From positions 1 through 64,000 of the forward strand of contig NZ_LGEN01000007.1 of assembly GCF_001507855.1 (NCBI RefSeq): 64,000 bases of DNA, given 5' to 3'. Under the pieces are notes generated by a model, which was not told the DNA's origin, ran no database searches, and saw only the letters and a list, made by a program, of their open reading frames with translations. This document shows, piece by piece, positions 54,255 to 62,000 of this stretch; position 1 is the stretch's first letter, and each line of letters opens with the position of its first letter. The translations under genes and the position numbers were made by a program. The DNA is from Halomonas sp. 54_146. Its GTDB lineage: Bacteria > Pseudomonadota > Gammaproteobacteria > Pseudomonadales > Halomonadaceae.

Positions 54255-54878
54255 ATGTCACGCCGCAAAGCTGAGGCTGAACGCACCCGCGAGTCCATTC
54301 TTGATGCTGCAGAAACCCAGTTTCTCGCTCAAGGCGTGTCGCGCACCACCTTGGCCCACATTGCCACAGCGGCTGGCGTTACCCGCGGTGCGATTTACTG
54401 GCATTTTGAGGATAAAGCGGCGGTATTCGATGCTCTGCTAGAACGCGTTCGCGTGCCGCTCGATGAAATTGTCGATGAGGCGGTGCTCCGTTTAGGCCAC
54501 GCTCCCGCCCAGTGCTTACAAGGGATAGCCCTAAGCGCGCTCAGCGCTATCTGCTATAACGTACCCCTACAACGTGCCGCGACCATTGTGCTACACCGCT
54601 GCGAAAAATTAGACGATGAACATCCCCGCATGAGTATGATTACTCAGCTGTCAGAGCATTCGAAAGCGCGAGTAGAGCAGCTGTTCGAGCAGGCGAAGCT
54701 GAATGGCCAGCTACGCCGGGGACTTAGCCCTGCCAGTGCCCGACTTCACTTTCATGGCTTCTTAATCGGCATTTGTTTTGACTGGCTACAAGACCCGCAG
54801 CAATTTTCATTGGCAGACGAGTACGAGGGTATGGTCGAAACGTTAATGCGGGGATTGCTAGTGGAGAGCACGCCCTAA
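54255..54878 (+). CDS. TetR-family repressor, AcrR/TtgR-like
   Basis: A 207-residue TetR protein. The HTH region (about residues 10-55) reads LAHIATAAGVTRGAIYWHFE, as in AcrR, TtgR and MtrR. The C-terminal ligand domain fits the same group (length, ALERVRVPLDEI-type helix 4). It is divergent from the pump operon, with a palindromic operator between, so it most likely represses the pump and itself until a drug-like ligand binds. Confidence 0.9.
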   Translation: MSRRKAEAERTRESILDAAETQFLAQGVSRTTLAHIATAAGVTRGAIYWHFEDKAAVFDALLERVRVPLDEIVDEAVLRLGHAPAQCLQGIALSALSAICYNVPLQRAATIVLHRCEKLDDEHPRMSMITQLSEHSKARVEQLFEQAKLNGQLRRGLSPASARLHFHGFLIGICFDWLQDPQQFSLADEYEGMVETLMRGLLVESTP

Positions 54879-54920
54879 GTGCTACGGGTTCAGGAGAAAT
54901 AGCTGTCTAGCTCACGTGTT

Positions 54921-55370
54921 TTACTCAATATCGAGCAAATAGCCGTAAAACGCCGTATTGCGCTGCCAGCCCAGCGATTCATATAAGCGCTGGGCGCGCT
55001 CATTTTCGACCTGCGTCATCAATACCAAACGCGCGACGCCATGTTCACGGGCCAGCTGGGTGGCGGCTTCCATCAGCGCTCGGCCCGTTCCTTTCTCACG
55101 GCACTCTAGCAGCACAAAGAGATCGTTTAGCGTCCAGCGTGAATTTAAACCCACTGTGGAGACGCCAGGGTAGAGCTGGACGAAGCCTGTTATTGCGCCA
55201 TCAACGCCTTCACTCACCAAAATTCGGGAGTCCACCTGCCCAAAGCGCTGGCGCAAAAAGTTACGTGCTGCTTGAATATCACTTGGCTGTTGATAAAACT
55301 GCCGATAGCCATCCAGCAGTTCGGTTAACACTTCAAGATCGTCAATGGTCGCTGCGCGAATCGTGGCCAT
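54921..55370 (-). CDS. GNAT family N-acetyltransferase
   Basis: A 149-residue GNAT acetyltransferase. The acetyl-CoA binding motif A is REKGTGRALMEAATQLA (R-x-x-G-x-G), and the C-terminal ENERAQRLYESLGWQRNTAF is the usual motif B. It starts at ATG 55370 with AGGAGGTGGCC upstream. Substrate unknown. It stands alone between the TetR and Tag genes. Confidence 0.85.
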   Translation of the reverse strand: MATIRAATIDDLEVLTELLDGYRQFYQQPSDIQAARNFLRQRFGQVDSRILVSEGVDGAITGFVQLYPGVSTVGLNSRWTLNDLFVLLECREKGTGRALMEAATQLAREHGVARLVLMTQVENERAQRLYESLGWQRNTAFYGYLLDIE

Positions 55371-55495
55371 AAGGCCACCTCCTGAACGTATTACGTAATG
55401 GGCGGGCTACTTTCCAACACGGGCATTCCAAACATTCAGTAAACAACGTATTGCCAATGGAATACAGTGTGTTTAACACAATTTGAGGCGTTACT

Positions 55496-56101
55496 ATGCC
55501 CGACTTTATTGGCCCCGGTGGTCTTCCACGCTGCCAGTGGTGCGGCGGCGCAGCGGAATTTCTGCCTTACCACGACAACGAGTGGAGCTTTCCGGTAGCT
55601 GATGACCAACGGCTATTTGAGAAACTTTGTCTGGAGAGTTTTCAATCGGGCTTAAGCTGGCGCACCATTCTCAACAAACGCGAGAACTTCCGCGCCGCGT
55701 TTCATCACTTTGACTTTCATCAGGTTGCCCGCTTTAGCGAAGGACATGTGCAACGCTTACTGCAAGATGCAGGCATTATTCGCCATCGTGGCAAAATCGA
55801 AGCAGTGATTAATAACGCCCAGCGGGCACAGGAAATGGTCGTACAGGAAGGCTCACTAGCCGCCTTCTTCTGGCGTTTCGAGCCAGTGCCAGATCCATTG
55901 ACCGCGCCTCAGACGCAAACCACCTCGCCTGAATCCATCGCACTTTCCAAAGAGCTAAAAAAGCGCGGCTGGAAATTCGTTGGCCCAACTACCGCGTTTG
56001 CCTTTATGCAGGCCATGGGGCTGCTCAATGATCACTCGCTAACATGCATCTCTCGGGAGCAGGTGGAACAAGCGCGGCAACAATTTCAGAGGCCCGTGTA
56101 A
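55496..56101 (+). CDS. tag: DNA-3-methyladenine glycosylase I (Tag)
   Basis: A 201-residue Tag-family glycosylase that removes 3-methyladenine from DNA. Zinc ligands fit the family: Cys in RCQWCGG, His in PYHDNEW, and the C-terminal NDHSLTCISRE (His and Cys). SGLSWRTILNKRENFRAAF is the conserved middle. The promoter should lie in the 125-base gap behind the divergent GNAT gene. Confidence 0.92.
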   Translation: MPDFIGPGGLPRCQWCGGAAEFLPYHDNEWSFPVADDQRLFEKLCLESFQSGLSWRTILNKRENFRAAFHHFDFHQVARFSEGHVQRLLQDAGIIRHRGKIEAVINNAQRAQEMVVQEGSLAAFFWRFEPVPDPLTAPQTQTTSPESIALSKELKKRGWKFVGPTTAFAFMQAMGLLNDHSLTCISREQVEQARQQFQRPV

Positions 56102-56200
56102 CAACAAAGGCGCAAGGCACTATACTTCTTGGATCACTGGCAAACGAGCGCGCCAGATGACTCGCCTGCGTATTCGCTGGGTGTCTTCTTGTAGTAGGGT

Positions 56201-56989
56201 ATGATTTTTACACACTTATCAATACACCGAACAGCACGGGGACAACACGTTCCCAATGGGGTCAACGTGGTTCAATCGCTCTCTTCGCACACAGAATCCC
56301 GCGCTTCGATATGTAAGGCATGGAGCGTACACATATTGACGGCCAGTGGCGTACTGCTCGGTACCATGGCGCTTCTCGCGCTGGTCGATAATAACCCCGT
56401 TGCCTGCCTACTCTGGCTAGGCGCAGCGATGATGATCGATGGTGTCGATGGCACCTTAGCGCGCAAGTATGACGTGAAAACCTTACTGCCTCATTTCGAT
56501 GGTTCCACGCTAGATATGGTCATCGACTATCTGACGTGGGCCTTCATTCCTGCCCTTTTCATCTATTACTTCATTGAATTACCGGCTAATTTTGGGCTAT
56601 TGGCAGTGTTCATCATTCTGCTGTCATCCATGTTTTGCTTCTGCAACACGAATATGAAAAGCCAGGATAATTACTTCGTTGGCTTTCCCGCTGCCTGGAA
56701 TATCGCCGCCGCCTATTTCTATATCCTCGATTTACCACCGTTCATCACCTTTGCCGCTATCGCCTTTCTAGCGATTCTCACCGTGACGAAGATGAAGTTC
56801 CTCCATCCGTTTCGGGTACGCCAGTTCATGCCGTTCAATATTGCCGTCACGCTAGTATGGTGCGCTTGTACAACGTCGTTAGTACTTTCCAGCCCCGAGC
56901 ATGCCGCCTGGGCACTATGGGGCTGGGGGATTGCATCCGTTTACTTCATTGGTATGTGCGTATGGCGTACCGCTCAAGAGGCGTTTTGA
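56201..56989 (+). CDS. pcs: Phosphatidylcholine synthase (CDP-alcohol phosphatidyltransferase)
   Basis: A 262-residue integral membrane enzyme. The CDP-alcohol phosphotransferase signature is split over residues 86-120: DGTLAR, then GSTLDMVID, giving D-G-x2-A-R and G-x3-D-x3-D. The pattern NFGLLAVFIILLSSMFCFCN, NTNMKSQDNYFVGFPAAWNI and the eight hydrophobic segments match phosphatidylcholine synthase, which joins choline to CDP-diacylglycerol. The start is uncertain: ATG 56201 has a poor binding site, and a GTG at 56267 behind GGGG would begin just before the conserved part. No neighbour shares the pathway. Confidence 0.85.
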   Translation: MIFTHLSIHRTARGQHVPNGVNVVQSLSSHTESRASICKAWSVHILTASGVLLGTMALLALVDNNPVACLLWLGAAMMIDGVDGTLARKYDVKTLLPHFDGSTLDMVIDYLTWAFIPALFIYYFIELPANFGLLAVFIILLSSMFCFCNTNMKSQDNYFVGFPAAWNIAAAYFYILDLPPFITFAAIAFLAILTVTKMKFLHPFRVRQFMPFNIAVTLVWCACTTSLVLSSPEHAAWALWGWGIASVYFIGMCVWRTAQEAF

Positions 56990-57013
56990 TTCAGCTATAG
57001 CAAACAACAATGC

Positions 57014-58456
57014 TCACTTCAGCGCCCCCTCATGCTGCTGAGCTTCTTCTACCATCTCGATGGCGAGTTCTCCCACGGTGCGCACGGCATCTTCAATGGT
57101 AGGGGTTAGCGTAAAGGCATAGTTCAACCGCAAACACTGGCGAAACTTTCCCGAGGCTGAAAATAGTGAGCCAGGAGCCACATGGATAGCGCGCTGAGCC
57201 AAGCGTTCATTTAGATGAACACAGTCCACTGCGGCAGGTAACTCTACCCATAACAAAAAACTGCCTTGCGGATAGCTGATGCCCGAGCCTTTAGGGAAAT
57301 AGCGCTGCACCCAGCTGATCATAATGTCCCGTTGGCGCTGATACTGACGAGTGGCATAGCGAAGGTGGCGCTCGTAGTGCCCTTTGGCAACGAATTCTGC
57401 CACCGCCAGCTGTGGCAATGTGGCCGAGGCACCGGTAGAGACATACTTCATATGCAGCGCCTTGTCTCGGTAACACCCCGGTGCCAGCCAGCCCACCCTC
57501 AGCCCTGGCCACACCGTTTTGGAAAAGCCGCTACACAACAACACACGCCCATCGTCATCGAAGGATTTAATCGTCAGCGGCCTAGGTTGGGTGTACGCCA
57601 AATCCCCATAAATATCGTCTTCAATAATAGCCACGTCGAAGCGTTGAGCGAGTTTAAATAGCGCCTGTTTCCGCGCCTCGCTCATGGTGTAGCCCAGCGG
57701 ATTGTTATAGGTTGGGGTGACCTGAATGGCGCGGATTGGCCACTGTTCCAGCGCCATTTCCAATGCTTCCAAACTGATACCTGTTTGCGGATCAGTAGGG
57801 ATTTCTAACGCCTTTAGGCCATTGGCTTTTAGGATTTGCATCGTGCCGTAAAAGCTAGGCGAGTCCACGGCGACCACGTCGCCGGGCTGAGTCAGGGTAC
57901 GCAGCGCAATCGATAGCGCTTCCTGACAGCCAGTGGTAATGATGATGTCATCCGGGTGCAGCAAACAGCCGGAGGCAATGGCCAGCCGTGCTACCTGTTG
58001 ACGTAGTTCAGGGCTGCCACTCAGTTTGTCGTAGTTAAAACCGTTCAAATCATTGTTGCGATGCAGCCCCGCCAGTATTTTCGACAGCGGCTTAAGCGTC
58101 TCGTAAGCCAAGTTCGGCACACCGCGCCCCAGCAGAAGCCGACTATCGTCACGCTGTGTAGCGACCAGCTCTAATACCTGATCCCATTGGGATACATCCA
58201 GTGGGCACTGAGCAGGTCGAGAGACAGAAGGCAGCACCGAAGGCACTCTGCTTGGAAGTACGAAGTAGCCCGATTTAGGTCGCGATTCAATCAGCGACAC
58301 ATCCATCAGTTGCCGGTAGGCTTCCTGAGCGGTCGAGATACTGACGTCAAGCTCCTGACATACCGCTCGAATAGAAGGCAAACGGTCGCCCACGCGGTAA
58401 ATACCGTGCTCAATTCGCTCGCGCAAAATGCCAGCAACTTCCTCGTAGCGCGTCAT
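57014..58456 (-). CDS. MocR-type GntR/aminotransferase transcriptional regulator
   Basis: A 480-residue regulator: GntR winged-helix (residues 1-72; GDRLPSIRAVCQELDVSIST) joined to a fold-type I aminotransferase domain (about 90-470) that binds PLP as a sensor. The PLP-lysine motif is GFSKTVWPGLRVGW, and YNNPLGYTMSEARK and IIEDDIYGDLAYT are typical. It is divergent to DUF1127-phzF. A set of ATACAG half-sites between the two (58502-58614) is its likely binding region. The metabolite it senses is unknown. Confidence 0.9.
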   Translation of the reverse strand: MTRYEEVAGILRERIEHGIYRVGDRLPSIRAVCQELDVSISTAQEAYRQLMDVSLIESRPKSGYFVLPSRVPSVLPSVSRPAQCPLDVSQWDQVLELVATQRDDSRLLLGRGVPNLAYETLKPLSKILAGLHRNNDLNGFNYDKLSGSPELRQQVARLAIASGCLLHPDDIIITTGCQEALSIALRTLTQPGDVVAVDSPSFYGTMQILKANGLKALEIPTDPQTGISLEALEMALEQWPIRAIQVTPTYNNPLGYTMSEARKQALFKLAQRFDVAIIEDDIYGDLAYTQPRPLTIKSFDDDGRVLLCSGFSKTVWPGLRVGWLAPGCYRDKALHMKYVSTGASATLPQLAVAEFVAKGHYERHLRYATRQYQRQRDIMISWVQRYFPKGSGISYPQGSFLLWVELPAAVDCVHLNERLAQRAIHVAPGSLFSASGKFRQCLRLNYAFTLTPTIEDAVRTVGELAIEMVEEAQQHEGALK

Positions 58457-58501
58457 CCCCCTACCTCCTGTTGCTTAAAGACGATCTTCAAAACGGCCTA
58501 C

Positions 58502-58615
58502 AATACAGTTTTAAAGAAAAGCTCCCAAACAATACAGATCACTTCACTAGCACGCATACAGAGGTATAACACAGGCCATCTGTATCTTTAAAATAGAAAA
58601 GTCTATATCTGTATT
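58502..58615. promoter_or_regulatory. Array of five ATACAG/CTGTAT half-sites, putative MocR operator region
   Basis: ATACAG occurs at about 58503, 58532 and 58556; the inverted form CTGTAT at 58580 and 58609. The outer pair AATACAGAT (58531-58539) and ATCTGTATT (58607-58615) are perfect inverted copies. In MocR regulators, direct and inverted half-sites of this kind are normal. The sites span the gap between the MocR gene and the DUF1127-phzF genes, so both promoters would be controlled. Confidence 0.7.
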
Positions 58616-58670
58616 GCTTAAGCACGGCTGCGTAATCTGGATGAGCACACCGCCACCAAGGAGAGCCGCC

Positions 58671-58871
58671 ATGCCACGCTTCAGCCTCACCCAGTTTCGC
58701 TGCCAATTACGTCAATTCCATCAGCGCCGTCGCAGCCGCCGTCAGTTATTAACCCTCGATGACCGACTGTTGGAAGATATCGGTATTACCCGCGCTCAGG
58801 CGCTAAAAGAGGGGTGTAAACCGTTCTGGCAGCACTCGTCATTCAAAAGAGGTCCATATGAACACTGCTGA
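58671..58871 (+). CDS. Small DUF1127 protein
   Basis: A 66-residue protein with a very basic, Arg/Gln-rich first half (RCQLRQFHQRRRSRRQ) and the DUF1127 (YjiS-like) core LLTLDDRLLEDIGITRAQAL, ending KPFW-type. The ATG at 58671 follows AAGGAG; frames opening earlier (TTG 58614) are unlikely. Its last 14 bases overlap the start of the phzF-like gene, so the two are translated together. DUF1127 proteins in other bacteria bind RNA, or regulate phosphate or other metabolism; here the role is unknown. Confidence 0.85.
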   Translation: MPRFSLTQFRCQLRQFHQRRRSRRQLLTLDDRLLEDIGITRAQALKEGCKPFWQHSSFKRGPYEHC

Positions 58872-59733
58872 GTATTACCTATTGGATGTGTTTACCGATA
58901 AGCCTTTTTCGGGCAATCAGTTGGCGGTTTTTTTAAATACCGATGGGCTTGAAACCAGCACCATGCAGGCAATTGCCAATGAGCTTAACTTGGCTGAAAC
59001 GGTATTTTTAGGCGCGGCGACAACGGCTAATCACTACCTTATGCGGATTTTCACACCGACGACTGAGCTGCCGTTTGCTGGCCACCCCACCGTGGGTACC
59101 GCGCATCTACTGGCAGAGTTAAGCCTCGTCAACCGCGAGCAAGGCATTGTGCTACAGCCACCTGTCGGCGAATTAGCGGTTAATTATGAAAAAGAGGGAG
59201 CAGCGTTTAAGACCGCCCAACCCGTCATGATCACGAGCAGCACGATTGATCGCCTTACTGCCGTTGAGCTTCTGGGGCTGGACATTCACCAAGTCATTGG
59301 CGATCCCATCATTGCCTCTTTCGGGCTGCCCTTTCATCTTATTGAGCTAGCCGACCTAGCAGCTCTTGAGCAGATACAAATCGCCGGTGCAGTATGGGCG
59401 GATGCTGTTACGCGCAGCGGCACTGAGCAGATATACCTTTATGTGGTGGAACAGCAACACAACGAAGAAACAATTGTACGGAGCCGTATGTTCTGCATGC
59501 ACGCCAGTATTTGCGAAGACCCCGCCACTGGCAGCGCTGCAGCAGCTTTAACCGGCTATTTAGCGTCACTCAAACCAGATCCCCTACACTGCAAGATTCA
59601 TCAAGGAGTTGAAATGGGGCGACCCAGCGTTATCTACACCGCCGCCAATGGTGAGATTAAGTCTGGCTATGTCAATGTGGGCGGTAAGGCAATCATCGTG
59701 GGTAGGGGTGAATTTAATCACCTGGGTCGATGA
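58858..59733 (+). CDS. PhzF family isomerase-like protein
   Basis: A 291-residue PhzF-fold protein (diaminopimelate-epimerase-like). Family marks: the catalytic Glu in LNLAETVFL (about residue 45), ELPFAGHPTVGTAHLL (about 71-86) and CEDPATGSAAAALTGYL (about 220-236). Most members are uncharacterised; no other phenazine genes are here. It is the main gene controlled with the DUF1127 leader, presumably by the MocR regulator. The stop overlaps the convergent transporter by 16 bases. Confidence 0.88.
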   Translation: MNTAEYYLLDVFTDKPFSGNQLAVFLNTDGLETSTMQAIANELNLAETVFLGAATTANHYLMRIFTPTTELPFAGHPTVGTAHLLAELSLVNREQGIVLQPPVGELAVNYEKEGAAFKTAQPVMITSSTIDRLTAVELLGLDIHQVIGDPIIASFGLPFHLIELADLAALEQIQIAGAVWADAVTRSGTEQIYLYVVEQQHNEETIVRSRMFCMHASICEDPATGSAAAALTGYLASLKPDPLHCKIHQGVEMGRPSVIYTAANGEIKSGYVNVGGKAIIVGRGEFNHLGR

Positions 59734-60686
59734 TGAGGTGATTTATTCTTCACCGTAGCTTTGGGCCAACGGGCAATTATCGCGGTGACAATAACCGCAA
59801 AGAGGAGCCGTGCCCATAAGATGCCCGTTATATCGGCTCCAAGCATTAAGATCAGCAGCGTATCTTCTATAACGCTATGGCAGAGGCCGAGAAAACACAG
59901 CGCTAGCGTGCTGTCGCGCTTGCTAAGCACCCCGTTTTGCACGTCACGAATCAGCAGCCCTGCGCCATAGCTTAGTCCCAGCGTAAAACCAATGACCGTC
60001 ACATTCGCTGCCGAACGGCCAATGCCTAATAGCTTGAGCAACGGTAGCAAGCCAAGATGAATCCAACGCTCTAGACCCAGCCTTTTTAAAAGTTTTAAGA
60101 GCACAATCAGCGCTAAAATAATCACAAAAATAAGCGCTAACGTTTCCAACTGTGCCAATGCCCAACTGCTGAGCGTTGGTGCTGATGAAAAACTTGGCTG
60201 CCAGACCCATTCAACGGGAGCTTGCAACAAACCAAAATACGAATAGAAGCAGTGTAAAAGCCAAGCCAGCAGTAAAGCCCCGCCGACACGCAGAACCAGC
60301 GTCCCCCACCAAGGTACGCCAGCGCGCTTGGCTACCGCTCCCTCAACGGGAAGCGAATGCCCTACCAGCATCAATGCCCCTAGTACCGTTACCTGCTCAA
60401 CACTCAAAGGCGTTTCACCGACGACTTGGAAAAACACCGCAATGGCGGTGTACAAATTGGTGAAGAGCGCCGCCGCCCACACAACACCCATTTGTTCAGG
60501 CAAACCGAGTGTGCTCATTAAAGGAGCTAATACCGCCCCCAGCCACTCGATCATACCGAGTCGTTCTAATCCTTTGACGATGAGCAAAGCAGGTATCAGG
60601 ATTTTGAGTAATGTCACATACACGCGCAGCGCGTCTTGCAGTACACGACTTACCACCGCCAATAAATAGTGAATTGTGATCCGCAT
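59718..60686 (-). CDS. Nucleoside-recognition (GATE) domain membrane protein
   Basis: A 322-residue membrane protein with about eight helices and two GATE/nucleoside-recognition regions, the first near ALFTNLYTAIAVFFQVVGET and the second near SYGAGLLIRDVQNGVLSKRD. Such proteins transport nucleosides, amino acids or are of unknown function. I chose the ATG at 60686 (GGAGGG upstream) because residues before it, from frames opening at 60875, are not membrane-like and lie in the divergent promoter. It faces an Lrp-family gene, which probably regulates it. Confidence 0.75.
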   Translation of the reverse strand: MRITIHYLLAVVSRVLQDALRVYVTLLKILIPALLIVKGLERLGMIEWLGAVLAPLMSTLGLPEQMGVVWAAALFTNLYTAIAVFFQVVGETPLSVEQVTVLGALMLVGHSLPVEGAVAKRAGVPWWGTLVLRVGGALLLAWLLHCFYSYFGLLQAPVEWVWQPSFSSAPTLSSWALAQLETLALIFVIILALIVLLKLLKRLGLERWIHLGLLPLLKLLGIGRSAANVTVIGFTLGLSYGAGLLIRDVQNGVLSKRDSTLALCFLGLCHSVIEDTLLILMLGADITGILWARLLFAVIVTAIIARWPKATVKNKSPHHRPR

Positions 60687-60812
60687 CAAGCCCTCCATTG
60701 CCATCGTTTTAACAAACGTTATGATAATGGAGATGACGCAGAATCTTCTTTCCAATACGGTGCCTACAATCACTATTCGTTCTTTATTAACATAGAAAGA
60801 GAATCTTATTTC

Positions 60813-61271
60813 ATGGACGCTATTGATCGAAGAATTCTTGACCAGCTTCAACGCGATTCCAGCCTGACCAATCAAGCGTTAGCGGATGAAATAGGGCTTT
60901 CCCCCTCTGCCTGTTTAAAGCGGGTTAATCGATTACGCGATGCTGGAGTCATTGAGCGTGAAGTGGCGCTACTCAACCCTGATGCCTTAGGCCAGCGCCT
61001 ACACATGGTGGTGGAAGTCACTATGGAGCGGGATAACAAGTTACTCTACCAGCAGTTCTTAACATCAGCGGTCAACGCCCCTGAAGTGAAGCAGTGCTAT
61101 CAAGTAACGGGCGAGTGTGACTTTGTGTTGATCGTGGCAGTCGCTGATTTAGATGAGTACGACCGCTTTTGCGACAGCGTGCTTTATGCCGACGACAACC
61201 TGCGCAAGTTCCGCACGTTACTGTCGCGAAAACGGCATAAGTTTGATACGTCTGTGCAACTCAGTCGTTGA
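60813..61271 (+). CDS. Lrp/AsnC family transcriptional regulator
   Basis: A 152-residue Lrp/AsnC regulator. N-terminal HTH (about residues 3-50: DRRILDQLQRDSSLTNQALADEIG) given here in two parts, with SPSACLKRVNRL as the recognition helix; C-terminal RAM domain (about 66-145). The ATG at 60813 matches the family N-terminus MDAIDRRIL; a frame opening at 60669 runs through the promoter. It is divergent from the GATE-domain transporter and converges on the RutR-like gene with 7 bases between. Confidence 0.9.
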   Translation: MDAIDRRILDQLQRDSSLTNQALADEIGLSPSACLKRVNRLRDAGVIEREVALLNPDALGQRLHMVVEVTMERDNKLLYQQFLTSAVNAPEVKQCYQVTGECDFVLIVAVADLDEYDRFCDSVLYADDNLRKFRTLLSRKRHKFDTSVQLSR

Positions 61272-61278
61272 GTACTGC

Positions 61279-61899
61279 TCACGCCGTCAGCCCAATGCCC
61301 CGTAAAATCACCGTGGTCACGGACTGGACGGCTTTTTCGAACTGCAGGTCGTCTAACGGCTGGTCATCGTTAAGCAGATAGATTTGGTAATCGAAGTCGG
61401 CGTAGTGCTGGGTGGAGGCCCAAATCATATAAAGCAGATAAGAGGGTTCCACGGGATTGATTTGGCCGGACTCTACCCATTCACGGATTTTCGTCTCTTT
61501 TAACTTGGCCCATTCGTAAAGATTATCGCGTAGCCGCTCTTTCAAAATGGGGGCGCCCTGCATCACCTCTGCGGCCCAAATTTTCGAGCCGTGAGCGCGA
61601 TAGCGGGAATGGTTCATCTTGGCACGGATATAGCTGGTGAGCACCACGCGAGGGTCATCGTATAGCTCAAAACAGAGTGCATCCTGCTTCCAGATTTCCA
61701 GCAACGCCAGCAGAACCTCCTGATAGAGCGCTTTTTTGGTAGAGAAGTAGTAGTGCACGTTAGATTTGGGAATATCAGCCAGTTGGGCAATTTCCCCCAT
61801 GGATGCACCGGCGTAGCCTTTCTTGGCAAACAGCTGCTCCGCCGCTTGAAGAATCTTCTTTACGTTCGTTTGCCGAATTTCGTCCTGTGTTCTCGCCAC
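61279..61899 (-). CDS. TetR-family regulator similar to RutR
   Basis: A 206-residue TetR regulator very similar in pattern to E. coli RutR, the uracil/thymine-sensing repressor. The HTH is followed by NVHYYFSTKKALYQEVLLAL and the C-terminal half contains MIWASTQHYADF, a hallmark of the RutR group. It lies next to the semialdehyde dehydrogenase and aminotransferase genes, which act on the products of pyrimidine breakdown, so it probably senses a pyrimidine or beta-alanine intermediate. The coding start at 61899 is preceded by AAGGGACGAGCAGCGTGG-type spacing. Confidence 0.85.
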   Translation of the reverse strand: MARTQDEIRQTNVKKILQAAEQLFAKKGYAGASMGEIAQLADIPKSNVHYYFSTKKALYQEVLLALLEIWKQDALCFELYDDPRVVLTSYIRAKMNHSRYRAHGSKIWAAEVMQGAPILKERLRDNLYEWAKLKETKIREWVESGQINPVEPSYLLYMIWASTQHYADFDYQIYLLNDDQPLDDLQFEKAVQSVTTVILRGIGLTA

Positions 61900-61941
61900 G
61901 CTGCTCGTCCCTTGCGACCCTGACCGCTAATAATACGCACC

Positions 61942-61972
61942 AAAAAATGCACCACCGCTTGGCGGTGGTGCA
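61942..61972 (-). terminator. Rho-independent terminator after the semialdehyde dehydrogenase
   Basis: An 11-bp stem (TGCACCACCGC with GCGGTGGTGCA) with a 3-base loop is followed on the minus strand by six U residues (A run at 61942-61947). It separates the dehydrogenase/aminotransferase unit from the RutR-like gene. Confidence 0.9.
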
Positions 61973-62000
61973 AAGAAGATGGCGCAGTTAGACCACGGCG

